Below the pieces are notes generated by a model. That model searched no databases, was not told where the DNA came from, and worked only from the letters and a program-made list of their open reading frames with translations. Shown here piece after piece: positions 38,901-47,532 of a stretch of DNA of 64,000 nucleotides. Source of the DNA: Rhodovulum sp. ES.010 (GTDB lineage Bacteria > Pseudomonadota > Alphaproteobacteria > Rhodobacterales > Rhodobacteraceae); NCBI RefSeq assembly GCF_900142935.1, contig NZ_FSRS01000001.1:2892501-2956500 (forward strand), given 5' to 3'. A program made the position numbers and the translations under genes. Numbering within the stretch: the first letter of the stretch is position 1; each line of letters begins with the position of its first letter.

Positions 38901-38929
38901 GTATACGACCGCAGACCGGGACTGGATCA
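38901..38929 (-). promoter_or_regulatory. Candidate RpoE-dependent promoter of rpoE-chrR
   Basis: On the minus strand, TGATCC at 38929-38924 is the -35 form reported for Rhodobacter RpoE promoters. GTATAC at 38906-38901 lies 17 bp on as a -10 candidate. The transcript would start about 100 nt before GTG 38790. Autoregulation fits what is known for rpoE in R. sphaeroides. No TGATCC was found on the plus strand in 38896-39048 for the divergent operon. Confidence 0.55.
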
Positions 38930-39048
38930 CCGAAACGGCGAAAAAAGAGTCACGCCGCCCGGTTTGGATGCGCCGCCGCCCGCGGCCGGTGGACATGGGG
39001 CGGCGGGACGCCATATGCATCGGTCGGACAGATCAGGAGCAGGACCAC

Positions 39049-40344
39049 ATGCCTTTCGAAACCGCAGCGGGCGCCCCCCGGCGCATCGCCGTCATCGGTG
39101 CCGGGATATCGGGTCTGGGAGCGGCCCATCTTCTCGGGGCGGACCACCGCATCACGCTGTTCGAGGCCGAGACGCGGCTGGGCGGGCATGCGCGGACCGT
39201 GCTTGCGGGCAAGCGGGGCGACCAGCCGGTCGATACCGGGTTCATCGTGTTCAACTACGTGAACTACCCGCACCTGACGCGGCTGTTCGACGACCTCGGC
39301 GTGCCGGTGGCGAAATCGGACATGAGCTTCGGCGCATCCTTCGACGGCGGGGCCTTCGAATACGGGCTGCGGAACCTCAAGGCCGTGTTCGCCCAGCCCG
39401 CGAACGCGCTGAGCCCGAAATATCTGGCGATGCTGCGCGACGTGATGCGGTTCAACGCCAACGCGCTCAGGGTGGCGCGCGACCCGGACATGACCATCGG
39501 TGCCTTTCTGAAGGCGCTCGGCACCGGCGACTGGTTCCGCGACCGCTATCTGCTGCCGCTGTCGGGGGCGATCTGGTCGACGCCGTGCCAGGGCATCCTC
39601 GACTTCCCCGCCCAGGCGCTGATCCGGTTCTTCGAGAACCACGCGCTGCTCAGCCACACCGGCCAGCACCAGTGGCACACCGTTCAGGGCGGCTCCATCG
39701 AGTATGTCCGCCGGCTCGATGCGGCCTTGCGCAAGCACGGTACGGAGATCCGCACCGGCGCGCCGGTCGAGGCGGTCCGGCGCGCCGAGGCGGGCGTCGA
39801 ATTGCGGGCGCGGGGCGGGGCGTGGGAGGCGTTCGATGCCGTGGTCTTCGCCACCCATGCCGACGATACCCTGGCGATGCTGGCCGACCCGACGCCCGAA
39901 GAACGCGCGGCGCTGGGCGCGGTGCGCTACCAGCCCAACGAGGCCGTTCTGCACGCCGATACGTCCCTGATGCCGAAGCGCCGTGCGGCCTGGGCAAGCT
40001 GGAACTACACCGAGGCCGCGGGCGGCCCGCGCGACCGGATCGATCTGACCTACTGGATGAACTCGCTGCAGCCGATCCCGGAAAACGATCCGCTGTTCGT
40101 GACGCTCAACACCGACCGCGCGATCCGCGACACGCTGATCTACGACACCGTGACCTTCCGTCACCCGGTCTACGACCTTGCGGCGTTGCAGGCGCAGACC
40201 AAGATACGGGAGATGAACGGGTTCAACCGGACCTGGTTCTGCGGCGCCTGGATGCGGAACGGGTTCCACGAGGACGGGCTTGCCAGCGCCGTCGACGTGG
40301 CCGAGGCCATGAAACGGCGCGAGTCCGAAACGGTGGCGGCATGA
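39049..40344 (+). CDS. FAD-dependent desaturase/amine-oxidase-like protein
   Basis: 431 aa flavoprotein. The FAD motif is IAVIGAGISGLGAAHLLG (about residues 15-32) followed by ETRLGGHARTV, and the C-terminal FAD contact lies in WFCGAWMRNGFHEDG. It matches in kind and position the first gene of the RSP_1091-1087 operon of R. sphaeroides, which RpoE controls and which has been linked to forming the diene precursor of furan fatty acids (UfaD-like, from memory). ATG 39049 follows AGGAGCAGG. It is coupled to the next gene by a 4-bp overlap. Confidence 0.85.
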   Translation: MPFETAAGAPRRIAVIGAGISGLGAAHLLGADHRITLFEAETRLGGHARTVLAGKRGDQPVDTGFIVFNYVNYPHLTRLFDDLGVPVAKSDMSFGASFDGGAFEYGLRNLKAVFAQPANALSPKYLAMLRDVMRFNANALRVARDPDMTIGAFLKALGTGDWFRDRYLLPLSGAIWSTPCQGILDFPAQALIRFFENHALLSHTGQHQWHTVQGGSIEYVRRLDAALRKHGTEIRTGAPVEAVRRAEAGVELRARGGAWEAFDAVVFATHADDTLAMLADPTPEERAALGAVRYQPNEAVLHADTSLMPKRRAAWASWNYTEAAGGPRDRIDLTYWMNSLQPIPENDPLFVTLNTDRAIRDTLIYDTVTFRHPVYDLAALQAQTKIREMNGFNRTWFCGAWMRNGFHEDGLASAVDVAEAMKRRESETVAA

Positions 40345-41105
40345 CGTCGATCGTCGAGCATGTGAGGGGCCAGACCTACCACGAACGGCACGGCGCGGTG
40401 CGGCACAAGCTGCATCACACGGTCGATTACGTGCTGATGGATGCCGAGGCCCCCGACCCGACCCACCCCAGCCTGTTCGGCTACAACGAAAAGAAGGTCA
40501 TGTCGGTCTGGGATGCCGACCACGGCGGCCCGCGCGGTGCCGGGCAGGGCGCGGCCTGGGTGCGCCAGGTGCTGGCCGCGCACGATCTGTTCGCCGCCAA
40601 GGGCCGGATCGAGCTGATGACGCTCCCGCGGGTCATGGGGCACGAGTTCAACCCGGTCAGCTTCTGGCTGTGCTACGGCAAGGACGAGGCGCTGCGTGTG
40701 GTGATCGCCGAGGTGAGCAACACCTTCGGCGACCGGCATTCCTATCTTTGCCACCACCCCGACCAGCGGCCCATCGGGCGGGCCGACATCCTGACCGCGA
40801 CCAAGATATTCCACGTTTCGCCGTTCCAGCCCATCGCGGGCGGCTACCGCTTCCGCTTCGATATCCGCCCCGACAAGGTGGGCATCTGGATCGACTACTC
40901 GGCGGGTGACGAAGAAGGGCTTTACGCCACCCTCACCGGACCGCGCCGGCCGCTGACGAACTGGACGATCGTCAAGAGCATGGTGCGCCGGCCCTTCGGG
41001 TCGCGCCGGGTGCTGGCGCTGATCCACTGGCATGCGCTCTGGCTGTTCCTCAAGGGCGCCAAGTACCGCCGGCGCCCCGAGCCGCCGGCCGAAGAGGTCT
41101 CGTGA
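40341..41105 (+). CDS. DUF1365 family protein
   Basis: 254 aa. DUF1365 features are RHGAVRHKLHHTVDYVLMD near the N-terminus, the strongly conserved MGHEFNPVSFWLCYGKDEAL, and KIFHVSPFQPIAGGYRFRF. It follows the flavoprotein gene here as in other proteobacteria. In R. sphaeroides the homologous gene (RSP_1090) has been tied to furan fatty acid formation. Biochemistry of the family is unsettled. The start overlaps the previous stop by ATGA. Confidence 0.85.
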   Translation: MTSIVEHVRGQTYHERHGAVRHKLHHTVDYVLMDAEAPDPTHPSLFGYNEKKVMSVWDADHGGPRGAGQGAAWVRQVLAAHDLFAAKGRIELMTLPRVMGHEFNPVSFWLCYGKDEALRVVIAEVSNTFGDRHSYLCHHPDQRPIGRADILTATKIFHVSPFQPIAGGYRFRFDIRPDKVGIWIDYSAGDEEGLYATLTGPRRPLTNWTIVKSMVRRPFGSRRVLALIHWHALWLFLKGAKYRRRPEPPAEEVS

Positions 41106-42346
41106 TGGCCGAGGGGGGCCAGCGGGCGCCGCTGCCCGGATATGCCCTGTTCGCGGCGTTGCTGGCCTCGGCCGGGTTGCCGATCTACATCCACGCGCCG
41201 AAATTCTACGTGGACGAGTACGGGGTGAGCCTGGCCGCGCTGGGCGCGGTCCTGTTCGGGCTCAGGCTGTTCGACGTGGTGCAGGACCCCGCGCTGGGCT
41301 GGCTGTCGGAACGGCTGCACCGGGTGCGCGGACTGGCGGTCGGGGCGGGGGTCGCGCTGCTGGCGGGATCGATGGCGGCGCTTTTCGCGGTGACGCCGCC
41401 GGTGGCCCCGCTCCTGTGGTTCGGGCTGACCCTGACGGGCCTGTTCACCGCGTTCAGCTTTCTCACCATCACGTTCTATGCCCAGGGCGTGTCGCGCGCC
41501 GCACGGATGGGCGAGGCCGGCCATGTCCGCGTGGCCGCCTGGCGCGAGACCGGCGCGCTTCTGGGGGTGAGCGCGGCGGCGGTGGCGCCGACGGTCCTGT
41601 TGGCGACGGGGGCGCCGTTCGCGCTGTTTTCGGCGGGGTTCGCGGGGCTGGCGATCCTGGCGGCCTTTGCCATGCGCCGCGAATGGGCGCTGCCCATCGC
41701 GCCGCAGGACAGCAATTTCCGCGAGGTCCTGGCCGACCCGATCGCGCGCCGGCTCCTGCTCATCGCGCTGGTCAACGCGACGCCCGTGGCGGTGACCTCG
41801 ACCCTGTTCCTGTTCTTCGTCGAAAGCCGTCTGGCCGCGCCGGGCTGGGAGGGGCCGCTTCTGCTGCTGTTCTTCCTGTCGGCGGCGGCCGCCGCCCCGG
41901 CCTGGGGGCTGGCGGCGCGGCGCTGGGGGGAAAGGCCCGCGCTGATCGCGGGCATGGTGCTGTCGATCCTCGCCTTCGGCTACGCCGCGCTGCTGGGGGC
42001 CGGCGACATCCTGCCGTTCGCGCTGATCTGCCTGGCCTCGGGCGCGGCGCTTGGCGCCGACATGACGTTGTTGCCCGCCATCTTCGCCGGGCGCATGTCC
42101 CATGTCTCGCCGAACGCGGGCCAGGCCTTCGGGCTCTGGTCCTTCGTGTCGAAATTCACGCTGGCCTTCGCCGCCGTGACCCTGCTGCCGCTTCTGGAAA
42201 GCACCGGGTTCCGGGCCGGGGCCGACAACCCGCCCGCGGCGCTGGCGATGCTCAGCATTCTCTACGCTCTGGTGCCCTGCGCGCTCAAACTCCTCGCGAT
42301 CGGGCTTCTGGCCGCGACGCCGCTTACACGGGAGACGATTCGATGA
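41105..42346 (+). CDS. MFS transporter, RpoE-regulon type
   Basis: 413 aa with about twelve membrane segments. GAVLFGLRLFDVVQDPALGW is reminiscent of the GPH sugar:cation symporter branch (MelB-like). The start ATG shares bases with the DUF1365 stop (TGATG); GTG 41102 is one codon earlier. In the homologous R. sphaeroides operon this position is annotated as a sugar/cation symporter. The substrate is unknown; given the neighbours, a lipid or lysolipid is conceivable. Confidence 0.85.
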   Translation: MAEGGQRAPLPGYALFAALLASAGLPIYIHAPKFYVDEYGVSLAALGAVLFGLRLFDVVQDPALGWLSERLHRVRGLAVGAGVALLAGSMAALFAVTPPVAPLLWFGLTLTGLFTAFSFLTITFYAQGVSRAARMGEAGHVRVAAWRETGALLGVSAAAVAPTVLLATGAPFALFSAGFAGLAILAAFAMRREWALPIAPQDSNFREVLADPIARRLLLIALVNATPVAVTSTLFLFFVESRLAAPGWEGPLLLLFFLSAAAAAPAWGLAARRWGERPALIAGMVLSILAFGYAALLGAGDILPFALICLASGAALGADMTLLPAIFAGRMSHVSPNAGQAFGLWSFVSKFTLAFAAVTLLPLLESTGFRAGADNPPAALAMLSILYALVPCALKLLAIGLLAATPLTRETIR

Positions 42347-42906
42347 GTCCCTTGCTTGCCTTCTGCCTTGGCCTGCTGGCCGCGGCCGGTCTCGCGGTTC
42401 TGCGGGCGCGCAGCCTTGCCTTCCCCGCGCAGCGGGCGTCGGACTACGCGGACAAGGGGCCCGCGTTCGACATGCGCAAGCATCTCGACGGCCCGATCCA
42501 GTGCGAGGGCGTGATCTACGGACCCACCGGGCGGGTGGCCTCGCGTTTCGTGGCCGATTTCGAGGCGCGCTGGGACGGCAATACCGGAACGGTCACCGAG
42601 GAATTTCGTTACGACAGCGGGGCGACGCAGAGCCGACGCTGGACCTTCACGCTGGGCAATGACGGGTCCATCCGCGCCGAAGCGCCCGATGTCGTCGGCG
42701 CGGGCGAGGGTGTACAGAAGGGCTCGGCGGTGCACCTGCGCTACCGGATTCGTCTTCCCGAGGACTCCGGTGGTCATGTGCTCGACACAATCGACTGGAT
42801 GTATCTTATGGACAACGGAACCATCATGAATCGGAGCCAGTTCCGAAAGTTCGGCATTCCGGTTGCCGAACTGGTGGCGACAATGCGTCCGAAGGAGGCG
42901 GTGTGA
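42343..42906 (+). CDS. DUF3833 family membrane-anchored protein
   Basis: 187 aa. An N-terminal hydrophobic segment (PLLAFCLGLLAAAGLAVL) anchors it. The body is beta-rich, with the conserved GYIYGPTGRVASRFVADFEA-like stretch and TVTEEFRYDSG. DUF3833 proteins are a fixed member of this five-gene operon. The lipocalin-like profile could suit lipid handling, but this is a guess. It overlaps both neighbours by 4 bp. Confidence 0.82.
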   Translation: MSPLLAFCLGLLAAAGLAVLRARSLAFPAQRASDYADKGPAFDMRKHLDGPIQCEGVIYGPTGRVASRFVADFEARWDGNTGTVTEEFRYDSGATQSRRWTFTLGNDGSIRAEAPDVVGAGEGVQKGSAVHLRYRIRLPEDSGGHVLDTIDWMYLMDNGTIMNRSQFRKFGIPVAELVATMRPKEAV

Positions 42907-43643
42907 ACGACTGGATCGGCAAACGGTATTGGATTGTTGGCGCAAGCGAGGGGCTGGGCCGGGCCGTGGCTGAGCGGCTCGCGGCGCTGGGCGTGCGCCC
43001 GGTGCTGAGCGCACGCACGGAAGAGCGCCTGCAGGACCTGGCGGAGTCGCTGCCGCGGGGCGCGGACGTGGTCACGGTGGACGTGTCGGACGCGGCCTCG
43101 GTCAAGGCGGCGGTCGAGAAGGTCGGCGAGATCGACGGGATCGTGTACCTCGCCGGGGTCTATTGGCCGCAGCCCGCGCAGGAGTGGAACGCCGAGCAGG
43201 TCGAGGCGATGTTCGACATCAACCTGACCGGCGCGGCGCGCGTTCTGGGCCAGGTCGTTCCGAAGTTCGTCGAGAAGGGCGCGGGGCATATCGTGCTGAC
43301 CGGCAGCCTGTCGGGGTTCCGCGGCCTGCCCGGCGCCATCGGGTATTGCGCGTCGAAGGCGGGCATCATGTCGCTGGCCGAAAGCATGCATGCCGATCTG
43401 CGCGAAAGCGGCATCAAGGTGCAGGTGGTCAATCCCGGCTTCATCCGCACGCGGCTGACCGACAAGAACGACTTCGAGATGCCGTTCATCATGGACCCGG
43501 AACCGGCCGCGCATGAATATGTCGAGCACATGATGTCCGACAATTTCTCGCGCAGCTTCCCGACCGTGTTCTCCTGGGTGTTCCGCCTGTCGCAGTTCCT
43601 GCCCGACTGGCTGTACTACCCGATTTTCGCGTCCAAGCGCTGA
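42903..43643 (+). CDS. Short-chain dehydrogenase/reductase
   Basis: 246 aa classical SDR. The nucleotide motif is IVGASEGLGRAVAERLAALG, and the active site is Ser in VLTGSLSGFRG with Tyr/Lys in GYCASKAG. A C-terminal tail with hydrophobic residues (SWVFRLSQFLPDWLYYPIF) may touch the membrane. The start is GTG, overlapping the DUF3833 stop. It is the last gene of the RpoE-type operon. Confidence 0.88.
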   Translation: MNDWIGKRYWIVGASEGLGRAVAERLAALGVRPVLSARTEERLQDLAESLPRGADVVTVDVSDAASVKAAVEKVGEIDGIVYLAGVYWPQPAQEWNAEQVEAMFDINLTGAARVLGQVVPKFVEKGAGHIVLTGSLSGFRGLPGAIGYCASKAGIMSLAESMHADLRESGIKVQVVNPGFIRTRLTDKNDFEMPFIMDPEPAAHEYVEHMMSDNFSRSFPTVFSWVFRLSQFLPDWLYYPIFASKR

Positions 43644-43711
43644 GCCCCCCTTGTACCCGGACCGCGCGCGGGCGACACTTGACGCCCGCGTTCGGAGGAG
43701 ATCACGACGAG

Positions 43712-44044
43712 ATGGAAGACCTGCTTGAGATCAGCCCGCGGAAGGTGGTGCAAGTCATCTTTCAGGCCCGGGAGAAGCGCATGGCCGAGGCCGAATTGCG
43801 CGCCTTCATCGCGGCGATGAACGAGGACGAGAAAGCCAGCCTCGTGGCGTTGACCTGGATCGGGCGCGACACCTTCGATGCCGACGACCTGCAAGAGGCC
43901 ATCGAGACGGCCAAGACCGAGGCGACGACGCCGACCGAAGACTACCTCGTGAACATGCCGCTTTTCGCGGACTACCTCGAGGCGGGGCTGGAAGCCATCG
44001 GGATCAATCCGAGCGAGGTCGAGGAAGACTTCTTCGACCGCTGA
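43712..44044 (+). CDS. DUF3775 family protein
   Basis: 110 aa acidic cytoplasmic protein. Conserved DUF3775 features are DEKASLVALTWIGRDTFDAD and TTPTEDYLVNMPLFADYLEA, read separately. GGAGGAG lies upstream of ATG 43712. The function is unknown. It is separated from the SDR gene by 68 bp and may have its own promoter. Confidence 0.8.
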   Translation: MEDLLEISPRKVVQVIFQAREKRMAEAELRAFIAAMNEDEKASLVALTWIGRDTFDADDLQEAIETAKTEATTPTEDYLVNMPLFADYLEAGLEAIGINPSEVEEDFFDR

Positions 44045-44445
44045 GCCCGGCATCGCGGCCGCGTGATCGCCGCGGGGCTGGCATTCCCCGTCCCCGCACG
44101 CCCCGTCCCCGCACGCGCCCGCGAAGCGCGAGTACCCGGCATGGCAACGTCCAGTCGCCGGATCGCGTCCCGGTCCGGGCGCCGCCTCCTTTCCGAAGAC
44201 GAGCCCTGCGGGCCGGCACGCATTTGCGGGGCCGGGCGCCGACCGCGCTTTCCCGGGGCGCGCGGCGCCGGGCGCAGGTGCGGCCCGCCCGGTTCCGGCC
44301 GTTGACGGCGGTCAAGACGGGGGCGGGGCAACGCGTGCTAGCTTGACCGGGCGGCCGTTCGCCCCGACACTTGCCGCCCGGACGGAGGAGGAGGCCGGTC
44401 GGCCACGGGTGTCCGCGCGCCGCGCCGAACAGAGGAGGAGTTTCC
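44045..44445. other. 401-bp intergenic region with a 15-bp tandem repeat
   Basis: No gene is convincing here. CCCCGTCCCCGCACG occurs twice in tandem (44086-44100 and 44101-44115). Several GC-rich inverted stretches follow. The 3' part must hold the promoter of the sugar ABC operon; TTGACGG at 44303 and TGCTAGCTTGACC at 44335-44347 are the only promoter-like words seen, with poor spacing. GAGGAGGAG (44431-44439) is the ribosome-binding site. Confidence 0.4.
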
Positions 44446-45699
44446 ATGTTCCGTATGACCACGATTGTCCCGCTCGCCGCGGTGACGAGCCTCGCACTGG
44501 GAAGCGCCGCGCCGGCGCAGGGCACCGTCGAGGTGCTGCACTGGTGGACCTCGGGCGGCGAGGCCAAGGCTGTCGGCGAACTCAAGCAGAGCTTCGAGGA
44601 TGCCGGGGGCACCTGGGTCGATTCCCCGATCGCGGGTGGCGGCGGCGATGCGGCAATGACGGCGCTGCGCGCGCGCGTGGTGGCGGGCAACCCGCCCACC
44701 GCGGTGCAGCTCAAGGGGCCGGGCATCCGGGAATGGGCCGAGCAGGGCGCGCTGGCCGATGTCGAAAGCGTCGCGGAATCCGAGAACTGGGACGACGTGC
44801 TGCCGCCGGTGCTGGCCGAGATCATGAAATACGACGGCGACTATGTCGCCGCGCCGGTGAACATCCACCGGGTCGACTGGATGTGGGCCAACCCCGAGGT
44901 GCTGGCCCAGGCCGGGATCGAGGAGATGCCGACAACCTGGGACGAATTCAACGCCGCGGCCGACACGCTGATGGAGGCGGGGATCACGCCGCTGGCCCAT
45001 GGCGGCCAGCCCTGGCAGGACGCGACGCTGTTCGAGAACGTGGTGCTGGGGATCGGCGGGGCCGATTTCTTCCGCGCCGCGCTGGTCGAACTGGACCAGG
45101 AGGCGCTGACATCTGACACGATGGTCGCCTCGTTCGACCAGTTGCGGAAGCTGCGCGACTACGTCGACGCCAACTTCTCGGGCCGCGACTGGAACCTTGC
45201 CACCGGCATGGTGATGAACGGCGAGGCCGCGTTCCAGATCATGGGCGACTGGGCCAAGGGCGAGTTCCTGGCCGCGGGCCAGGTGCCGGGCGAGGATTTC
45301 GTCTGCGCGCCGACGCCGGGCAACGGCTTCGTGCTGAATTCCGACAGCTTCGCCTTCTTCAGGGTCGAGGGCGACGAGAACATCGAGGGCCAGCAGAAGC
45401 TGGCCAGCCTGATCATGTCTCCGGGCTTCCAGGAGACGTTCAACCTTGCCAAGGGGTCGATCCCGGCGCGGACCGACGTGTCGCTCGACGATTTCGACCT
45501 CTGCGCGCAGCGCTCGCATGACGACCTGGTCGCGGCGATCGAGAACGATGCCCTCGTGCCCTCGATGGCGCACGAGATGGCGGTGCCGCGGTCGGTCCGG
45601 GGCGAATTCCTCGACCTCGTGACCGAGTTCTTCAACTCCGACATGAGTTCGGAGGACGCGGCCCAGCGGCTCGCCGACGCGGTTCAGCGCGCGATGTAA
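44446..45699 (+). CDS. Sugar ABC transporter substrate-binding protein (glucose/mannose type)
   Basis: 417 aa with a signal peptide (ALGSAAPA/QGTVE). It belongs to the extracellular solute-binding protein family 1: VEVLHWWTSGGEAKAVGEL, AGGGGDAAMTALRARVVAGN and PPTAVQLKGPGIREWAEQG resemble the GtsA/glucose-binding group. LMEAGITPLAHGGQPWQDAT is also typical. Two permeases and an ATPase follow in the same direction, so the operon is complete. Confidence 0.9.
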   Translation: MFRMTTIVPLAAVTSLALGSAAPAQGTVEVLHWWTSGGEAKAVGELKQSFEDAGGTWVDSPIAGGGGDAAMTALRARVVAGNPPTAVQLKGPGIREWAEQGALADVESVAESENWDDVLPPVLAEIMKYDGDYVAAPVNIHRVDWMWANPEVLAQAGIEEMPTTWDEFNAAADTLMEAGITPLAHGGQPWQDATLFENVVLGIGGADFFRAALVELDQEALTSDTMVASFDQLRKLRDYVDANFSGRDWNLATGMVMNGEAAFQIMGDWAKGEFLAAGQVPGEDFVCAPTPGNGFVLNSDSFAFFRVEGDENIEGQQKLASLIMSPGFQETFNLAKGSIPARTDVSLDDFDLCAQRSHDDLVAAIENDALVPSMAHEMAVPRSVRGEFLDLVTEFFNSDMSSEDAAQRLADAVQRAM

Positions 45700-45754
45700 G
45701 GACAAGGCCCGGCCGGGGGGCGACGCCCCGGCCGCCGCACCGACAGGGGGCAGG

Positions 45755-46639
45755 GTGCTGACAGCGATTTCACGCGCGATCGAGCGGCGCCTGCCGCTGA
45801 TGGTGGTTTCGCCGCTCTTCGCGCTGAGCCTGTTCTTTGTCTACGGCTTCATCGCCTGGACGGTCTACATCTCGATGACCGAGTCGCGGATTATGCCGGT
45901 CTACGATTTCGCGGGCCTGCTGCAATACGAACGGCTCTGGGACACGCCGCGCTGGTACGTGGCGTTGAAGAACCTGTTTCTCTTCTCGACGCTCTTCATC
46001 GGGATCAGCATGGCGCTGGGCATCCTGCTGGCGATCCTGCTGGACCAGCGCATCCGCGTCGAGGGCGTGATCCGCACGATCTACCTCTACCCGATGGCGC
46101 TGAGCTTCATCGTGACCGGGACGGTGTGGAAATGGATCCTGAATCCCGGCCTCGGCATCGAGAAGGTGGTGCGCGACTGGGGGTTCGAGAATTTCACCTT
46201 CGACTGGCTGGTGAACCCCGATTTCGCGATCTACACCATCGTCATCGCGGGCGTCTGGCAAAGCTCGGGCTACGCGATGGCGCTGTTCCTCGCCGGGCTC
46301 CGGTCCGTCGATGACGAGATCCTGAAGGCCGCGGCCATCGACGGGGCGGGGCCGTGGCGGGTCTATACAGGCATCGTGCTGCCGTCCTTGCGCCCGGTCT
46401 TCCTGTCGGTGGTCATCATCCTCGCGCATCTGTCGATCAAGAGCTTCGACCTGGTCGTCGCGCTGACCGGCGGCGGGCCGGGATACGCCACGGACATGCC
46501 GGCGACCTTCATGTACGCGTTCGCCTTCCAGCGGTCCGAACTGGGGGTGGCGGCGGCGTCGGCGGTGATGATGCTGATGACGATCTGCGCGATCATCGTG
46601 CCCTATCTCTATTCCGAACTCCGGGGGGCGCGGAAATGA
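45755..46639 (+). CDS. Sugar ABC transporter permease (MalF-like)
   Basis: 294 aa with six predicted membrane segments. The cytoplasmic EAA loop is DEILKAAAIDGAGPWRVYTGI (read to 20 residues as EILKAAAIDGAGPWRVYTGI). The start is GTG at 45755, after AGGGGGCAGG. It overlaps the next permease gene by 4 bp. It pairs with the MalG-like subunit. Confidence 0.92.
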   Translation: MLTAISRAIERRLPLMVVSPLFALSLFFVYGFIAWTVYISMTESRIMPVYDFAGLLQYERLWDTPRWYVALKNLFLFSTLFIGISMALGILLAILLDQRIRVEGVIRTIYLYPMALSFIVTGTVWKWILNPGLGIEKVVRDWGFENFTFDWLVNPDFAIYTIVIAGVWQSSGYAMALFLAGLRSVDDEILKAAAIDGAGPWRVYTGIVLPSLRPVFLSVVIILAHLSIKSFDLVVALTGGGPGYATDMPATFMYAFAFQRSELGVAAASAVMMLMTICAIIVPYLYSELRGARK

Positions 46640-47529
46640 GGCAGCGGACCACCTCGGGCATCGTGCGCGCCTCCGGTCCCGGGGCCTGGCTCATGCGGGT
46701 CGTGCTGTTCGCGATCCTCGGGCTCTTCTGCCTCTACTACCTCTTCCCGCTTTTCGTGATGCTCGCGACCTCGCTGAAATCGCTGGCCGAGATCCGCGAG
46801 GGCAGTTTCCTCGCCTTCCCCCGCGACATCGGGTTCGAGGCCTGGGCCAAGGCCTGGGGCTCGGCCTGCGTGGGCGTGCGCTGCGACGGGTTGCAGCCCT
46901 ATTTCATGAACTCGGTCGCGATGGCGGTTCCGGCTGTGTTTCTGTCAACGACCTTGGGGGCGTTGAACGGCTATGCCCTGACGAAATGGCGCTTTCCGGG
47001 TGCCGACATCATCTTTGCGCTGATGCTGTTCGGGGCGTTCATCCCGTTCCAGGTGGTGCTGCTGCCGATGGCGCGCACGCTGGGCGAACTGGGACTGGCG
47101 GGCACCGTGCCGGGGCTGGTGCTGGTGCACACGGTCTACGGGCTGGCCTTCACCACGCTGTTCTTCCGCAACTTCTTCATCGGGGTGCCCGACGGGATCG
47201 TGCAGGCGGCCAAGGTCGATGGCGCGGGGTTCTTCGGGATCTTCTTCAGGATCGTGCTGCCGATGTCGCTGCCGGCCATCGTGGTCACGGTGATCTGGCA
47301 GTTCACCCAGATCTGGAACGACTTCCTGTTCGGCGTGGCGTTCACCGTGGGCGATTCCAACCCGGTGACGGTGGCGCTGAACAACGTGGTGAACACCTCC
47401 ACGGGGGTGAAGGAATACAATGTCGACATGGCCGCGGCGATCATCGCGGGGCTGCCGACGCTGTTGGTGTACGTCGTCGCCGGCGCCTATTTCGTGCGCG
47501 GGCTCTCGGCCGGGGCGGTGAAGGGGTAG
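46636..47529 (+). CDS. Sugar ABC transporter permease (MalG-like)
   Basis: 297 aa with six membrane segments. The EAA loop is DGIVQAAKVDGAGFFGIFFR. The C-terminal region (VALNNVVNTSTGVKEYNVDM) is seen in glucose-type permeases. ATG overlaps the previous stop. The ATPase gene begins 3 bp after its stop. Confidence 0.92.
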   Translation: MRQRTTSGIVRASGPGAWLMRVVLFAILGLFCLYYLFPLFVMLATSLKSLAEIREGSFLAFPRDIGFEAWAKAWGSACVGVRCDGLQPYFMNSVAMAVPAVFLSTTLGALNGYALTKWRFPGADIIFALMLFGAFIPFQVVLLPMARTLGELGLAGTVPGLVLVHTVYGLAFTTLFFRNFFIGVPDGIVQAAKVDGAGFFGIFFRIVLPMSLPAIVVTVIWQFTQIWNDFLFGVAFTVGDSNPVTVALNNVVNTSTGVKEYNVDMAAAIIAGLPTLLVYVVAGAYFVRGLSAGAVKG

Positions 47530-47532
47530 GGC

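Noticed and set aside
44086..44115. 15-bp tandem duplication as a regulatory repeat.
   Set aside because: Only two copies of simple C-rich sequence, far from any start; most likely replication slippage.
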